64,000 nucleotides of DNA from Erythrocercus mccallii. Lineage: Eukaryota > Chordata > Aves > Passeriformes > Dicruridae. The stretch lies in the NCBI GenBank assembly GCA_013397435.1, contig VZRG01001692.1, forward strand, positions 37,795-101,794. Reading direction: 5' to 3'. The position numbers were made by a program, and so were the translations under genes. This document shows, in pieces, positions 13,401 through 28,400 of this stretch. Numbering within the stretch: position 1 is the first letter of the stretch; every line of letters begins with the position of its first letter. The notes beneath the pieces are model-generated. The model did not search any database. It was given only the letters and a program-made list of their open reading frames with translations, and had not been told where the DNA came from.

Positions 13401-16400
13401 CGGATTTGTAATAAGCAGAATATAATAGAATGGTTTATTGAATCCTGAACAATCTGGAAAAATCCTTATTGTGGGGAAAAAGTATGCTATTAACCATTTA
13501 TAGTTCTACGTAGCTTGAAAATATGTTGGAAACACACAACAGATGTTATTGGACATGTAGTTTTTTTAACCAATCTGCAGTCCCATCCTCTCTAAAAAAG
13601 GCAGCTTAGCTGGGATTTGCCTGCAATTTATCAGTGAATTCAGACTGCATTTGCAACAGTCATCACAGCAGCTGCCTTGGTCTATCATCAGACTTCAGCC
13701 ACTTCCGAAACCTTTATGTAAGCCCTACACCGAGAAGTATGAAAACATACATGTCATACTTCAAATGGTAAGAATATTTTAGACTTATTTAAGAGGTTAT
13801 AAAACCCGAGATCATATTGATTAATATTTAAAAGCTACAGGTTATCACTGAAACATTTTTTGCCTCTGGCTAAGAATTCTATAGAAAAAAACCCTGCTAC
13901 ATTATGCAGATGGTAAATTGTAGTGCTTTAGACACCATAAAGTTTTAATGAACACTTAACGTAATTAAAGGAATCACTGGGAAGAACTGCTAAAAGAACA
14001 TAATTTATTGTTTTAAGAGATGGAAGTGAAAGCAGAGGCTGCTATTTCTAAAAATGATTCAGCATGCTATTTGCTAATAGATTTTATATAAAGGCATGCA
14101 GGAGTTCCAGAATAAATATGTGAACTACATACTTTAATCAGCTTAAGAGGACCAATTTCACGTTCAGACTATGCCAAATAGAGCTCAAAGATGGACCATA
14201 CCGTTGCACCTGTAGGATCTGGAAATCCTCTAGCTGCACCATCCTGCTGGGGCTCACGTGAAGCAGCAGAGTGGTTCAGTCCTGACGTGGTTGAGGGTCC
14301 AGCATCAGACCTCCTGGATGAATTGACCTCTGCCTACAAGAAGCACAAATGTACACTTCACAGACAAGATCAAAATTGCTCCAAAACTATTTGGCTTATT
14401 TTGGAATGTGTATTTTATTGTAGAGAGTATGAGGCTTACCAAAATGTAATAACCAGGTGTGCCAGTTGCATTTCAATCATACAGCAACAAGTTTAAGAAA
14501 TTTTCATTCTTTAAAAATAAGACTGCAAATGTGCAAATAACAGTTTAAAAAACAATTTTATTTGCACATAACGAATATAATGTTCAAAAAAAGCACAGAC
14601 GTAGAGAGCAAAAAATAAAATTCTTTAGAAGATCCTGGACATTATGCCAGAATAACACGGTTTTTAAAACTTTTGTTTTGCATGTCATTAAGACAACGCT
14701 GACCTACTGTTGATACAACTGAAGTAGCACAGCCTGTTCCCCCACAGAATCAAGGAGCCTCTTGTGAGTGCCAATGTAATGTGGCTATACTGGTTTCAGT
14801 ACCAAAGTTGCCTCACAGACAAGAGTGGGCATATATGCGTGACACTACACTGGGTAGTATATGCATACAGTGTCCAGTATTTAAATTTCAGCACAGAGTA
14901 AAAGAAAAAATGCAAATCTTGTAATACTGCTTTCATATATATTTACAAAATATCTATTATGCATTATTTCCCAGAATTTAGGTTTCATGCTTAGGAAATC
15001 CGAGATAAGAGATCAGCAGGGACAGGTAGAAGAACACAAACCCCAGCAATCATCTCTTGGGAATGGAAAAGGACATACCATCATAGAGCTGAACTGAAAT
15101 ACTTTTAAAATTCACACATGTCAAAAAAATAGAAGTCATGACCAGATCAATTTTTATCAGTAAACAAGTCACCTCCCAAGTCATGTGTCTAGATCCCAAT
15201 TTATTACAAAGATGACAACTTCAAATCTAGTGACTGTCTTCAAATGCAGACATCAGTAGTGGTGGTAGTAGTAGCAAGAAATACAAACGGTGTATTAGAA
15301 AACAACCAGTTACGGTGACAACAAACTCATAAGATCACAGTATAATACTCTTTTATGACGCTATTTAGTGTGAGGCAATTAAGTTCTCTGTTTCTTTATG
15401 TGTATAACCTCGAGAGAATCCAAAAAACATGGCACTGAAACAATCTGGCAGTGGATTTAACATTTGAAACCTTAGAATCTGACAACACTGCTTTCCGTTT
15501 GCCCATGACTATTACGAACTGCAATATTAGACAGGAAAAAGCTATGATTCAAATATGGATCATCAACAAAGCAACACAGAATTATGAAACATTTAGACTG
15601 GAATAGACCTCTAGATGTCCCTGGTCCAAATCTCTCTAGAGTCATGTCCAGCCAAGTCTTGAGCATCTCCAAAGCCGGGGGTTCCAGAGTCCCTCTGGGT
15701 AGCCTGCTCCAGCATTTGACAACACTCAGGGTGAATCTTTCTTGCCTGTGTCCAATCATTAGCTCCCCGGAACCTGTGAGTACTCATCTTCATACTCTTG
15801 CTTCTTCCAAGATGAACTTATTTCATCTTTACTGTTAATCTCTATAAAGCAGTACCAAATGTGCATTTGATTTACTTTAGTTTATGAAAGTACTAAGTCC
15901 AGTATCTAGACTGAAGTCAGACTCATTCAAGACATGACCAATATACTTAAACATAATAATGAGGGGAACATAGAATTAATTTTACTGCAAAATATGCCTT
16001 GTGATGGCAACATGAAGGTAAACTATACTGTTCTACAGTGATTCATATGCTATCAGTAATTTCTTTTTCTTTTTCCTTTTTTTAGGCAAAATGGAATTTC
16101 TGTTATATAACACCTAAAATGCAGAAAACTATTTGGAAGTCAGTATAAAACTGATACAAAACATAATTTACTATTAAAACAGACAGGAACAAAGATGGAT
16201 ACTCACAGATTAGGAAAACTGTAATGAGAAGATGTGTTGGGGATTTTTCCCCCCTCCTGAATTTCATATTCCTATCTCAATACCACACAGGGGGCTTTTT
16301 ATAAAGTTACCATCTTGTTTAAAGCTGGTAAGAAACACAATAACCCTGCGATCATCTACACATAGTGAGGTAATCTCTTATTTAAGGATGAAGCTAATGC

Positions 16401-19400
16401 AGAGGTTGCTAGTATGTTTGCTACTAGAGAGACTCTCTCAAATTATACACTCAGTGAGCAATCTGATGTTAAATCTTACCACATAAATTGACACGAAATG
16501 TATCTAAATGATTAAAAACCTCTTTACTTTCTGCAAGTAATTCTTACTATTAGTTTATTACAAACACATCAACTGAACACCTCAGCTTAACAAAAAACAG
16601 ATAAGAAAGTCAAGCAAAGCAGAGAAGCAGGAAGCTTAAAAAACCCCAACTCCTAAAATTTGATTTGAGAAGGGAAGAAAGATGCAACCACAGGATAGAA
16701 CTGATTTACCTTATTAAAAAAACCCTCCACTATGGATGGTAAAAGGCTGTAGAAACCTAAGACTTTTGTTCATTTTTTCCCTGCCAAGTGCTTGTTCTTA
16801 GGAGGTGGTGTCAACCATATAGATACATGGAAAGCACCAACATTCTTTAAAGACTGATGTCTCTAAGACTTTAATTTTAAAACTGAAAAAGGTAGGAAAT
16901 GTAAGTTATGAGTTCTTTCTCACCAAAGAAACTCAAACAAAACCAAATTCCAATATTTCTAGAATTTCTTTGATGAGGATTAGCACTTCTTAAGAAAAAG
17001 TCAATCCTACAATTTTAAAACCTTATATATTGTAAAAAAAGACAGGAAATGGCAATCCATTGTTTCTCCAAGTAGCTCAGCTTTAAAACTCTCTCCCTAT
17101 TTTTCTCATCTTTGTTAAATACTTGGAGATGTTTTCATCATAAGCATTATGGCACAGGAATATGCATGTCCTGCAGAAATGCTCAGAAGACAATCTTTAC
17201 TTTCATGGCACAAAGAAAACAAGTAGAAGTAGTCTTTAGGTCACTATTAGAAGAACAGGGATGATAAAAGGGGACATATTGGCAGCCCTGACCTTAGTGA
17301 GGATGTGTTCTGCAATAATGCCACATTGTCATAATATAACTGTAGTTCCCTGCCCTCATGCACAGTAGTCTTCCTTAGTGGCTGATTTAAGAGTTTAGTG
17401 GAAAACCCAGTGAAAAACAACACAGTGCATGCAATACATGCAATTCTCTAAGGAATGTATTTGTCTAAACAAACCTTGCTTTCACTGAAACATAAGCTAG
17501 AGAACACATTTTTCAGTCACAGCAACTTCCATACCAGAGTTCAACTTTCAGTATCTTCAGATAGTAGCAGAGTAGTTCAAAAGAATTTGCAACCATTTTT
17601 CAGTAGTAATATGTTTTATTCCTTCCATAAGCCAAAAGGAAAAAAAAAATCACAAAGGTAAAAAAATTTAGGTTAGCTTTGTCCAAACTTTCCTCACACT
17701 TCTATCATAAGACTAATTCTGGAGAATTTAATCGAGTTATTAGTGTGTCTGAAAACGTGGAAGTAAAAGCAACATAGGCAGTTTTTACCACAGTGGTCAT
17801 CACTAAAATTTAAGCTAATCAATCAATGCTTGAGATGCACAACTTAGTAACTGGCAAATTTCAAGATATCCATTCTTATTTTTCTCTTTCAGACTATACT
17901 GAGAAAACAGGCTTCCACACAGCAATTGATGAAGGTTTTCTGAAATGATGAATGTTTCTGTGATTTACAAGTTTTTCCTCACTTTTTTTTTTAATTCTAT
18001 GTTTTTCTTAGTTTTAATCTAACGTACAAGAATACAAGAGAAATAAAAGTTTAAACAGTGACTTTACCTTGAAGCTAATTTGCCTGGCAAGTTCTTTAGC
18101 CTCCTTGTCCGCCTGGCTTGACACACTTCCAGATGTCAGTGGTAAGAGGGCTGTCTTCATAGATGTGCCACACATTTCACAACAGAAGTCTTGTGACCTG
18201 CCCACAAATGACATAGCTCAGAATAGTATGTGCTCAGTGTTCCTATGTGCTTGTTTAAATAAACTATTTGCAGAACAATCCACAGAAAGACAAGTGGTGG
18301 CAAGGTCAGTAGCTTAGAAGTACTCTGCCTCAAATCACTCTATCTTGAAAAAAATATGTTGAGAATTATCTGTATTACTAACACAAATTCTCTCATGTCA
18401 TTTAGGAAAGTATTAACAACTGACTTAAATACCGCTATTATTTATAATTCATTAATATTTTCTTATAATTAAAGTACTTATATCTGCAGCAAATGAAAAT
18501 TATAAACGATAAAGATTTACCTATTTTTACAAATGTTATATTGGATCCAGGAGCTTGCACCTCCAATCAAGGAATTTCAGATTGTCAGAGAACATTACCT
18601 TCCCACACCATCTCTCTATAGGGCACACTGCAGGTGGCTTTCCAGGCCAGTGAAGAACCACAGAGACTTGACAGCACAGTATCAAGACCAATCCACCCCA
18701 TCGACTCACTCCTGTTACTGAATGCCACTGAAAAGAGCCTGGCTCTACCTTTTTTACAACATCCTTTCAGATAATCATACACATGGTTATGATCCCCTGA
18801 ACCTTTTCTTCTCCAGGATGAACACTCTTCTCCCAGCTCTTTCACTATCTCCATGTATGAAACATGTTCCAGCCCCTCAGTCACCTTTGTGGCACTGCAC
18901 TGAATTTGCTCCAGGACATCCTTATCTTTCTTGTACTCTGACCTGGTCACAACCCCACCTAACTCAGCATTCCTGATGTCTCACCAGTGATGAGTACTGA
19001 AGTAGAATCACTTCCCTTGACCTGCTGGCAATGCTCGTCCTCATGCCACCAGAGACACCATCAGTCTTCTTTGCTGCAAGGGCACACTGCTGCCTCATGA
19101 TCAGCTTGGTGACCACCAGAATCTTCCCTTCCAAGCTCCCTTCTAGTCAGCTAGCCAGCTGGTGTTAGTCCTCTCCAGGGGCAGGACTTTGACATTCCTC
19201 CAGTCCACTGAGGCTCCTCTGGATGGCAGCACAACTTTCTGGTGTATCAGCCACTCCTCACAGTTTTGGATCATCAGCAAACTTGCTGAGGGTGCATCCC
19301 GTCCCAGTATCTAATGGCACTAAATAGCACTGGCTCCAGTAACCAGAAACACACAATAGTAACCAGCCTGCAGCTGGATTTTGTGTTGCTTATCACAATC

Positions 19401-22400
19401 CTTTGAGCCGGACAGCTCAGCCAATTAATCACCTTACTGTCCCCATCTACCTAGGCTGTACTTCATGACTGAGGATAAGTGAAAGGACACCAAAAGCCTT
19501 GCTAAAGTCCCTATAAACAACACCCACTGCCATCCCTTTGTCCACTAAGCTAATAATTTCATTATAGTTACAAACCTAATCTTAACTTAATTTCCTGAAG
19601 ACAATTTAGGAGAAGTTGCTTCAGAATTTTTAAGTAAATAGTAATAATGAAATTATTTCAAGACAATTATGCATCATTATTTTGGCTGTTTTCTCCCCAC
19701 TTACTATCAATTCCATCATACATACTTTCTCTCCATGCTGCAATTAGTACTGTATCACAATGTTAATTACATCTCCAAGTCTGAATTTCAAGACAAACCT
19801 CTACTATGACCACACAATTCTGAAAGGACCAGAGTGCTCTCAAAATATTTTGTTTGACTGCAAGTTCCAACTTTGCACAATATTCAGAGAAAAAAGTAAC
19901 TACATATACAAGGCATCAAACTCGTTTTATTTGGAATAAATGCAAGAGAACAGAAGTAGCTTATTTTCTACACAATGCATTACCCTAGAAGTGAGTGAAT
20001 GTAAATGTACATACAGTAACAAACTTAGCACTTACTTCTTTGCAAGAGCTCTTCTTTCTTCTGGTGTGTAATCTAGAGATCCTATTGCTCCTTCACCTTT
20101 GGTTGGCATGAATCCAATGATGGCTAGTAAAGCTGTTCGTACTAAAATGGGAAAAAAAGAGATACAAACAAGGTGGCGGAAACAACAGTTTTGTAATCTC
20201 ATTCCACACTCAGAAAAGTTGCATTTCTGACTGCAAAACTTCATTCTGCCAAGTCTGAGTTTCCTACCAGCAGCACTGGTTTGGGTTTGTTTTTTTCTTA
20301 GTACACTGCAAGGCTTTCTTAATTTTGTTTTAACATCACATTGTAAACAAAGAAAAGGCCACCAGCCAACAGAGAAGAAAAAATTAATTGTAACAAAAAT
20401 CTTACATTAAGGTGAGTGTTCCAGACATTAAAAACTATGGAAAAAGGTAAAGCAAAACTAACATATAAAAAAGTGAGGGGGTGAAAGGGGTGAAGGGGAG
20501 CAGGGGGGAGGAAGAAGATAAGAAGGTTCAGAGGGAATTCTTCTTTTTGTGTCTATTAGATGTGAATTCTGGAATTTAGAGTACACGTGCTCAGAGTTTT
20601 TCTTTTTCGTAAAGTATTGCAGAATTTGTTCCTTTTATGTCACCATAATAGGGGAAGGAGGTCACTTAAAATATTAATAACTGCTTGTAACAATTGTCAT
20701 CTGAAGCATCTCTTTTGACAACACCTGTACCTGGACTTTGTTTTACAGAAATTTAAGAATTCAAGACATTTTGCTAATAGATTTGGTAAATAAATATCAC
20801 ATCAGAGTAAGTACCACAGAAAAGAGACAGGATTTTTACAACTACTTAGAAACACAGTATTTTCTACTCTTTAAAAAAATAAGAGACTTAACAAAAGTTG
20901 AAGAGTGGTCTGCCAGAAAACTCCTAAGACATTGCCAATGTATTTTAAAAGTGAAACTGATATAGAAATAATTGATGTACTGTACTAGGCAAAATTAAAA
21001 TTACTTGAACATAAGCATGTTGCCTTGGATGATCTGTGCCAGCTCTCAATTTCTGTGATAACATTATTTTCAAAACTAAAGATAGAGAAGATTCAGTTAT
21101 TCTGAACTCAGACCACATTATCTTTCTTCTTCAGCATTCAGAACCACAGCATTAGAACCGAAAATTCTAATTCTCCCCTCTATTAATATTCAAGCTGGGT
21201 TAGTGATCATGCAAAACCAGGGTAAAGTAATAGGATTTATTTTCTTAAGAACAATTTTAAACAAAACACACAAAGAATATTCTAAGTAGTCTGAGAATTC
21301 TCAATGTTTGTATGTCCAAGTAAAGAAGAGCTTACCATTACCACTCAGTTTTTCAGCCCTGGCATTTACTTAGTATCATTTCCAATTCATTAAATTCCAC
21401 TCTCTTATGATGTTACATTTGACAAATTCTCACATAATTTTACACCCTCAAAATCGGTCTCCTTTTCCACCATAGTTTGAAGAACCAATTGTTTGACAAG
21501 GGTAACATTTTTCAAGGAATTGTTACTTACTACTCCAGGAAGGCTGCCATGTTTCAGGATGATGCCCTGAGATGCTTAAACAAATTTTCTTCCCCACTTC
21601 AAACCTGCCATTTGCCTTCAAAGAAAAGAGGAGGATACAATAAAATATGTTAGAAGTTAACTCTTGAGTTTTGGTAAAAACCATGATCAAAAGAATTCCA
21701 TATGCAATCAATCTGTGACAATTGTAACTGCTGCCAACCTCACAAAATTGGCATCCAGCTTGCTGAACACAGAACTCTGCCGTCTGACTCTATTAATGCA
21801 TGAAGAAAACCTTTTACGAATCTATGCACTAAGGAAGGCCTTTGCTCCAAGCTACAGGTCTGTCTTCCTACATCTGAGCAATGTTTTCAACAGAAACCAA
21901 GAGGGTCCATGAGGGAACAGAAGGTTAGACAATCACATCAGCAGTGTCATTTCTCTTGGAGAAAAGAACTTCCATTTATTAGGCATAAAGCTTCATGCAA
22001 TTAGAGATTATCAACATAATCCTGGAAGACTTTTGATCTTCAATTATGCTATACTGTGACACCATTCTTACAACAATGACATTACCTCTGTCTCTCTCTC
22101 TCTACCTATGATAAAATTGATAACATAAAAAGAAAGAAACTAGTAAGCATGTTTACTTACCGTCAGCAAAATAATGCTGGGTGGTTTCATGGGATATTCA
22201 GGTGGTAGAACTATTCGCCCATGATAAATCCCTCCATCAAAATCTGAATCTGGAGGGCCTCTAACAGTGAAGTGCCACTCAAAAAGATTATCCTAAAATG
22301 CCCCCATCAATGGAAGAAGAATGGAAAAGAAAGAAGAAAAATGTTAAAAAAAGTGTTCGTCACAGAAATAGACAACTCAATGCCATTTTCTTGATGGGGC

Positions 22401-25400
22401 AAGGGGCAAGCTAAAGAAACAGTATACAGGCAGAAGTTTTAAGAAGCCAAAATCAAATGGAGAGTTAAGAGAACATAGCACTAAGAATAATGCATTGTAG
22501 GTTTCTGGTAATTTTCTTATGCAATAATTCACCAAAATCCTCAAATTCATTATCCAAATTCTTTATGCTAGCTGTACAAATTATGACAAGTTTTATTACC
22601 CAACAGATGAAAACCTGAGTCAATTAAGAGAAAAATGGATCTTTGCCTCAGTGAACAATAATTTCTGAAGAACCAAGGGGAGAGCTACACCAAGAAAGAA
22701 CACTAATGACAGCCTCCCCAAAGCTCCTTCTGTGCCCAGGTCAACACAGGATTTGACTCGCACCCCAGAGAATTCCTATTCTCCCTCCTCCATTAACAAT
22801 TTTGAAACAACTACTGTGTCTTACTGCACAACTTTGAAAGGTACACTTTGAAATCTAGAGTTTTGTCATCATTGGACGTATAAATAACTTCTCTTTAAAC
22901 ATTATTTCTTTGTGATTTTGAGCTGGGATTTGTGTATCAGAACTTGCGCTGCCAACAACTTCCTAAATATTTACAAGCAGAACAACTCCTACTGTTAGCA
23001 CTGGAGCCCAAATGAGGCTTGCTGTCAGTGAATGAGATCCCTCAGCTAATGCTAAACGCAGGTATTACAGCATTGGAATGGCCCGCCTATTTCAAGTACA
23101 GGAGATAACTGTCAAGATTTCTTTCATGTGCCACTGTTCTCTTCCCAGTGAGACACTGTTCTAATCCAGAAATAAGATCTTCATGTACGTTACAAATAAT
23201 AGCAAGATTAAACCTCTTGTTTCACCACAGGAAAGTGAAACAAGCTACAGATAAAAACTAGCAGACAATAAGGGACATTTTATAGCACCTAGGAACATGC
23301 ATTATTATGTGAGCATGTAAAGCGTGTTATGCCTTTCTGCAAACAGCTAAAAATCAAGTCTCCCAACTGAGTACCACAGAACATTCCCTTTATTAATTAA
23401 TCCAGTGAAATAAGAAGGGATTTCTGTTTGAGCTTCTAACCACCAGAACTTCACTGTCCTCTCAGCCCAAAGACTTAACCGAGTGTTTAGACAATAAGCT
23501 ACTCCTTAAGTGAAATCCCTCTCTCTTACAATGCATCCAGAATTGCACACATTTATGTTTTTCACAGGTTTTCTTAAATGCAAAACAGCAATCCTCAGAG
23601 ATCACCTTAGGTTAAGTGTTTCAGTGAGCAACTCAGCAACTGAGCCAGATGCCAGGTTTGGGTACAAAAAGTTTGACTTAAATATTAAGTATTTCCATAG
23701 TCTTGGGAAAGAGATGGGGGAATAAACACACCCATGCTATAAAACTACTCAGGTGCAATGTAAAACTGTTAAGTACTTTTGCCAATAACCTGGAACTACA
23801 AAACCACTGAAGCTGAATTCTGTTGCTGATTTCCATCACAGGGAAAAGAATTGGTTTGCTATAATTTAAATATGTACATTTTAAATATATATACATTTTA
23901 GAGAAGTATATATTAAGAGTATATATGAATAAAACTGCCTAATTCCAAGCTCTTGCAAATGTATAGAGAAACAAACCTCCAAAGGCTGTGCATGATAATG
24001 ATCTGTAGGATCCTTCAGTTCTGCAGCCTCTTTCATCAAACGTTTGACAGCTGAACAAAAAAAAGCGTAAGACATGAAAATGAGGAAAATAACTTAATAT
24101 GCATTGCATAGAAAAATACATAAAACATTTCCTGAAGAACTCTTTTCAGCTAACTAATGTTCTCCAGCATTTTCCAGCTTCTTCATCAGAGTTCATAATT
24201 CAAGACACTATATAATTATTTATGATGAATAAACCTTAAATGGGTTATACAAGCATAAAGTTATGAAAAATATGTGCATGGTCACAGAGTTTCTCAACAG
24301 TGAACACTGGGACCAAAGCAGTTTTATATTAGTAATTGCACCAGATTGGAGGAAAAACATACATATCATTAACAGAGTTTCAGACGATAAGATTTACAAG
24401 GCTAACGACCTCGATTATTTTATGATACAGGATATCATGTGCATCTTCAACAATTGCTGAAAAGCTTTATCCTGACAGTTCCTGTGACAATTACATGACA
24501 ACTCCCTTAGGGAGGTCATGGTAATACTTGAGAAAAATCAACACATCACCAGCAAAAGGAGATGAAGTTTTATATCAGATTTGAAAACACATATGCCCAG
24601 CCAGAAAAATTTACCCAGGGCCCCTGGAGTTGGAACCTGCCACTGAGAGTGAACACGCAGGTATTTTTCTATCATAACTTCAGGATAGTCATTAGTAACC
24701 TTCTCTAACCTTCCACTTCAGAAATACTAGCATCATTCATATTTTGTGCATCTCCTTCTTGTGGTCACTTTTGCAAGCTCTGTTACATCACTTATATTTC
24801 AGGTGCCCACATGTGCATCACACATTAATGTCTAATAAAAAACTCTAACCTCCCTGCAGAGGAATTTTCCTTCCAATCTACTGTGAAAAGTTCTTTTCCT
24901 CCTTCACACTTTTGGACAGCTATAAACAACAGCTCAAAGTTTGAGAATTTCACTTCTTACAACCCAAACAGAAAACCAATTACGTGGAGATGTGCTGCTG
25001 CCAACTGCCTCAGTTATGCTGCTTCCACAGGGACGTGTCAATTAAACACCCTACAGATCCCACTAGGTTACATCACAGCTAGCAGCATTCAGGCTCTGCT
25101 GAGTAACAGTTTGTCTCTTTCATCTTCATTAAGGTTTACCAGTTCATTAGAGAGGAGTAACAAGAAAAACAGTCTGGACCAGAAAAGACTTTGGACCCAG
25201 CATTGCTTCACAGCCAACAAGGCTGGACACTTGCCTTTATAAAAAGAGTGGCATGCACTGGGATGAGAGCTAATTCAGAAGTGAACACTCCATGAAGCAA
25301 AACAGTGACCATGAGAAAACTGAAAATGTATGTAACAAAACCTAATAAAGACAGAGCAGTCATTGAAAAGGCAGACAGCTGTTACTGAGATTTCCCAGCT

Positions 25401-28400
25401 GAGGGACCAAGACAGAAAAGAAAAACATTCGCCCATAACAGTATCATGTGCAGTCACCCGTGTTCATGGAGGGAAAGCTATTAGAGCGTAATACTACTCC
25501 ACTCTTGGGGCACAAAACATAGCAAAATCTAATTTAGCACTCATATATCATAGAGGTAATTTGCTTTTAAGAAGTTTTCAGTATTAAGCAACCCAGGACA
25601 TCTTAAAAATCTATCAGGTGACCTAACTTCAGCCTTCCAATACTTGAAGAGAGTCTACAAGAAAGATGGGAGAGGGACTTTTGTAAGAGCATGTAACAAC
25701 AAGATGGGAGAATGGCTTCAAACTGAAAGAGAGTAGATTTAGATTAGATATTAGGAAGAATTTCTTTCCCGTGAGGATAGTGAGGTGCTGGAACAAGTTA
25801 TCCAGTGAAGCAGTGGATGCCCCATCCCTGGAAGTGTTCCAGGTCAGGCTGGACAGAGCTGAGCAACTTGGTCTAGTGAAAGGTGTCCTTGCCCATGGCA
25901 TGAGGACTGGAAGTAGGTGATCTTTAAGGTGCTTCCCACCCAAGCATTTCTATTATTCCATAATTCTAAAAAGCACATGTGTACACAGAAAGGCTGAGAG
26001 CTGGGGTTGTTCAGCCCCAGAAGAAAGGCTCTGGGGAGACTTTACTGTGACCTTTCAATACCTAACATGTAAAAATACCTTTTTACCGCAGCCTGTAGTG
26101 ACAAAAGGGAATGGTTTAAACTCAAAGAGGGTAGGTTTAGATTGGACATATGGAAGGAATTCTCTACAGTGAGGGCAATAAGACACTGGAACAAGTTGCC
26201 CAGAGAAGCTGTGGAAGCCTCATCCCTGGAAACTGAAGGTCAAGTTGGACAGAGCTTTGAGCTGTGATCCAGCAGAAGGTGTCCCTGCCTGAGGCAGGGA
26301 GGCTAAACTAGATGACTTTTAAATATCCCTGCCAACCCAAACCATTTTGTGTTTCTCTTCCCACATTGCTGAAAAATAAATACCAACTGACAGGATGAAA
26401 AGAAAAGCTTGGAACAGTAAAGGTTCATTCTGAGAATGTGTGATCCAGTGAAGAAAGCACAAAATTTGTTTCTTCTTTAAGCACTGCTGCAGTATTCATG
26501 AAACAGTTCCTCCTTTCGCTACCAAAGCTGCAGTGGAAGAAACAAGCATAATTCACAAAGTCTGCCTGCAACAAGTCATGGTATTTCAACCCACTTAGGT
26601 CACACTGAGTCACTGAGTAAGCATTTGGCAATGGCAATTCTGAAAAATCAGAATGGTTTGGGCCCATTTGAAATAAAGAGTCACAGACTGACAAAGTCAG
26701 AGTATCACTAATTCAGCCAGAAAAAGTCAAGACATTGAATTTGTCTGACAGGTTTTAGAGACAAAAATAATCAAGTTTTTTTTTTAATGTGAAATAACCA
26801 TCAGTGTAGAAAAATAACTACACTTACACAGATACACTCAGCAACACTTTATCAATGTTCATCAAAATTAAATGCTGAGGAAATTAAGCTCCTGGACTAG
26901 AGATGACAACAGAGTTCCCACCAAGCAGGAGGTGTGGGAGCTCTCTACTGCTCTGTGGAGGAAAGAGAGAATACTACAGGCCAGAGGCTCGCTGCCTGAC
27001 AATCTGCCTCTTGTGTTACACTGAACTTAGCAAAACTTTCTGAAAAGCAAAATATGGATATTAAAAATCTGAGAATCAAATTTAAAGCCACCAGCTTGCT
27101 TTAGGATTGAGTGGTGGTGGAATAACAATTAATGAGCAAAATTTGTACAATATATGCATGTGTGATCTGTAGATTTATTTCTGTCAAAAATCATGTCCAG
27201 TCAAATTCCACTTTCATCATCATTTACTTCAAGCTACCTTGAAACTTCAGTTCACACAACTGCTTCTTTTGAATATATTTGCAGGTCACATTCAAGTACT
27301 CCTGCTATGTGCCCAACCAGACAAGTCTGCACCTAGTGGCTGGAGAAACCTTCTGGACACAGAAAATGCAAGTGATGGGTCTTTGTAAATGTCAGTGTAA
27401 CTGCTTAAAGAGATTACAGGATTTGAACATTAGTAAATCATTATGCCTTTTCTTAAAAAAAAAGTGATTGTGCATGACAGTATCTTTCTCAAATGTATAG
27501 CAACCTTTTCATTCTGAAATGAATTCTGAAACTTCAGTTTGAAATTTCAGTTCTACTGCTTGAAAAACAAAGTACATAAAGAACAGATAAATAATCAAAC
27601 CCAGAATAGCTGGTGTAAAACTAGAGATCTCTCAATCTTTCAAGTTGACTTATCTAAGCTGGGAAAAGAAGAATAAAACAACCTGACAGCTTTTACTGCT
27701 TTGGCAAATATTTCCTACCTTTTTATTTATGGCTGCATTTTTTTTTTTCACTTTAAGCAAGATTTAGAGGTCTGCTCAGGAGAAATACAGAAGTATTTTC
27801 ACTATGGCTCCGCTGACCAAAACAGCACAAGTAAGGATGCAATTTACTTACTGAATACAGGTTTTCCAATGAAAGTAAAGCTCTCATAAAACCCTTCATC
27901 TCAGAGAAACTTTTGTAACTCCTCAATGCACTTAAGTGATTAGTAAAGAATAGTCATCTTTGTTATGTGTTTTTCTATTAATGAGGCTACTATATACAAT
28001 TAGGAAAAATATTAGACAATGATAGCAGAAAAAAAAATTAAATGAAATCACATAAACCATTTGAGACAAGTGTCAAGTCCCTTTAATTACATGCATGTGT
28101 CATGGGTGACATTTTGGGAGGGTCTTTTTAAATCCAGTTGGCTTTGTTTTCTTCCCTCCTTCACTCTATACCTGACCACTGAGCCAAGAGTGCCTGACCT
28201 ACAACTGGTGTAACCAAGTGACTTCAGAGATCACAGTGCAGAGAGTCACCTGCTGAATCACCAGCCCCCACAGCAGCCCAAAGCACCTGGGAGCCCAAAC
28301 TGCATTGATATTTAAAAGAAAATCTCATTTGCTAAAGGTAATGTCTAAATTTCTTGTAAGGGGAAAAATAACAGTGAATCACACTGTCAGTAGTTCCGCT

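Noticed and set aside
14252..14262. CACGTG E-box considered as a CLEAR/MITF site
   Set aside because: It lies within UBE2J1 coding exon 7, lacks the GTCACGTGAC context and is far from any promoter.
18585..18950. 121-codon minus-strand open frame that looks protein-like
   Set aside because: It is the decayed C-terminus of CR1 ORF2, not a host gene.
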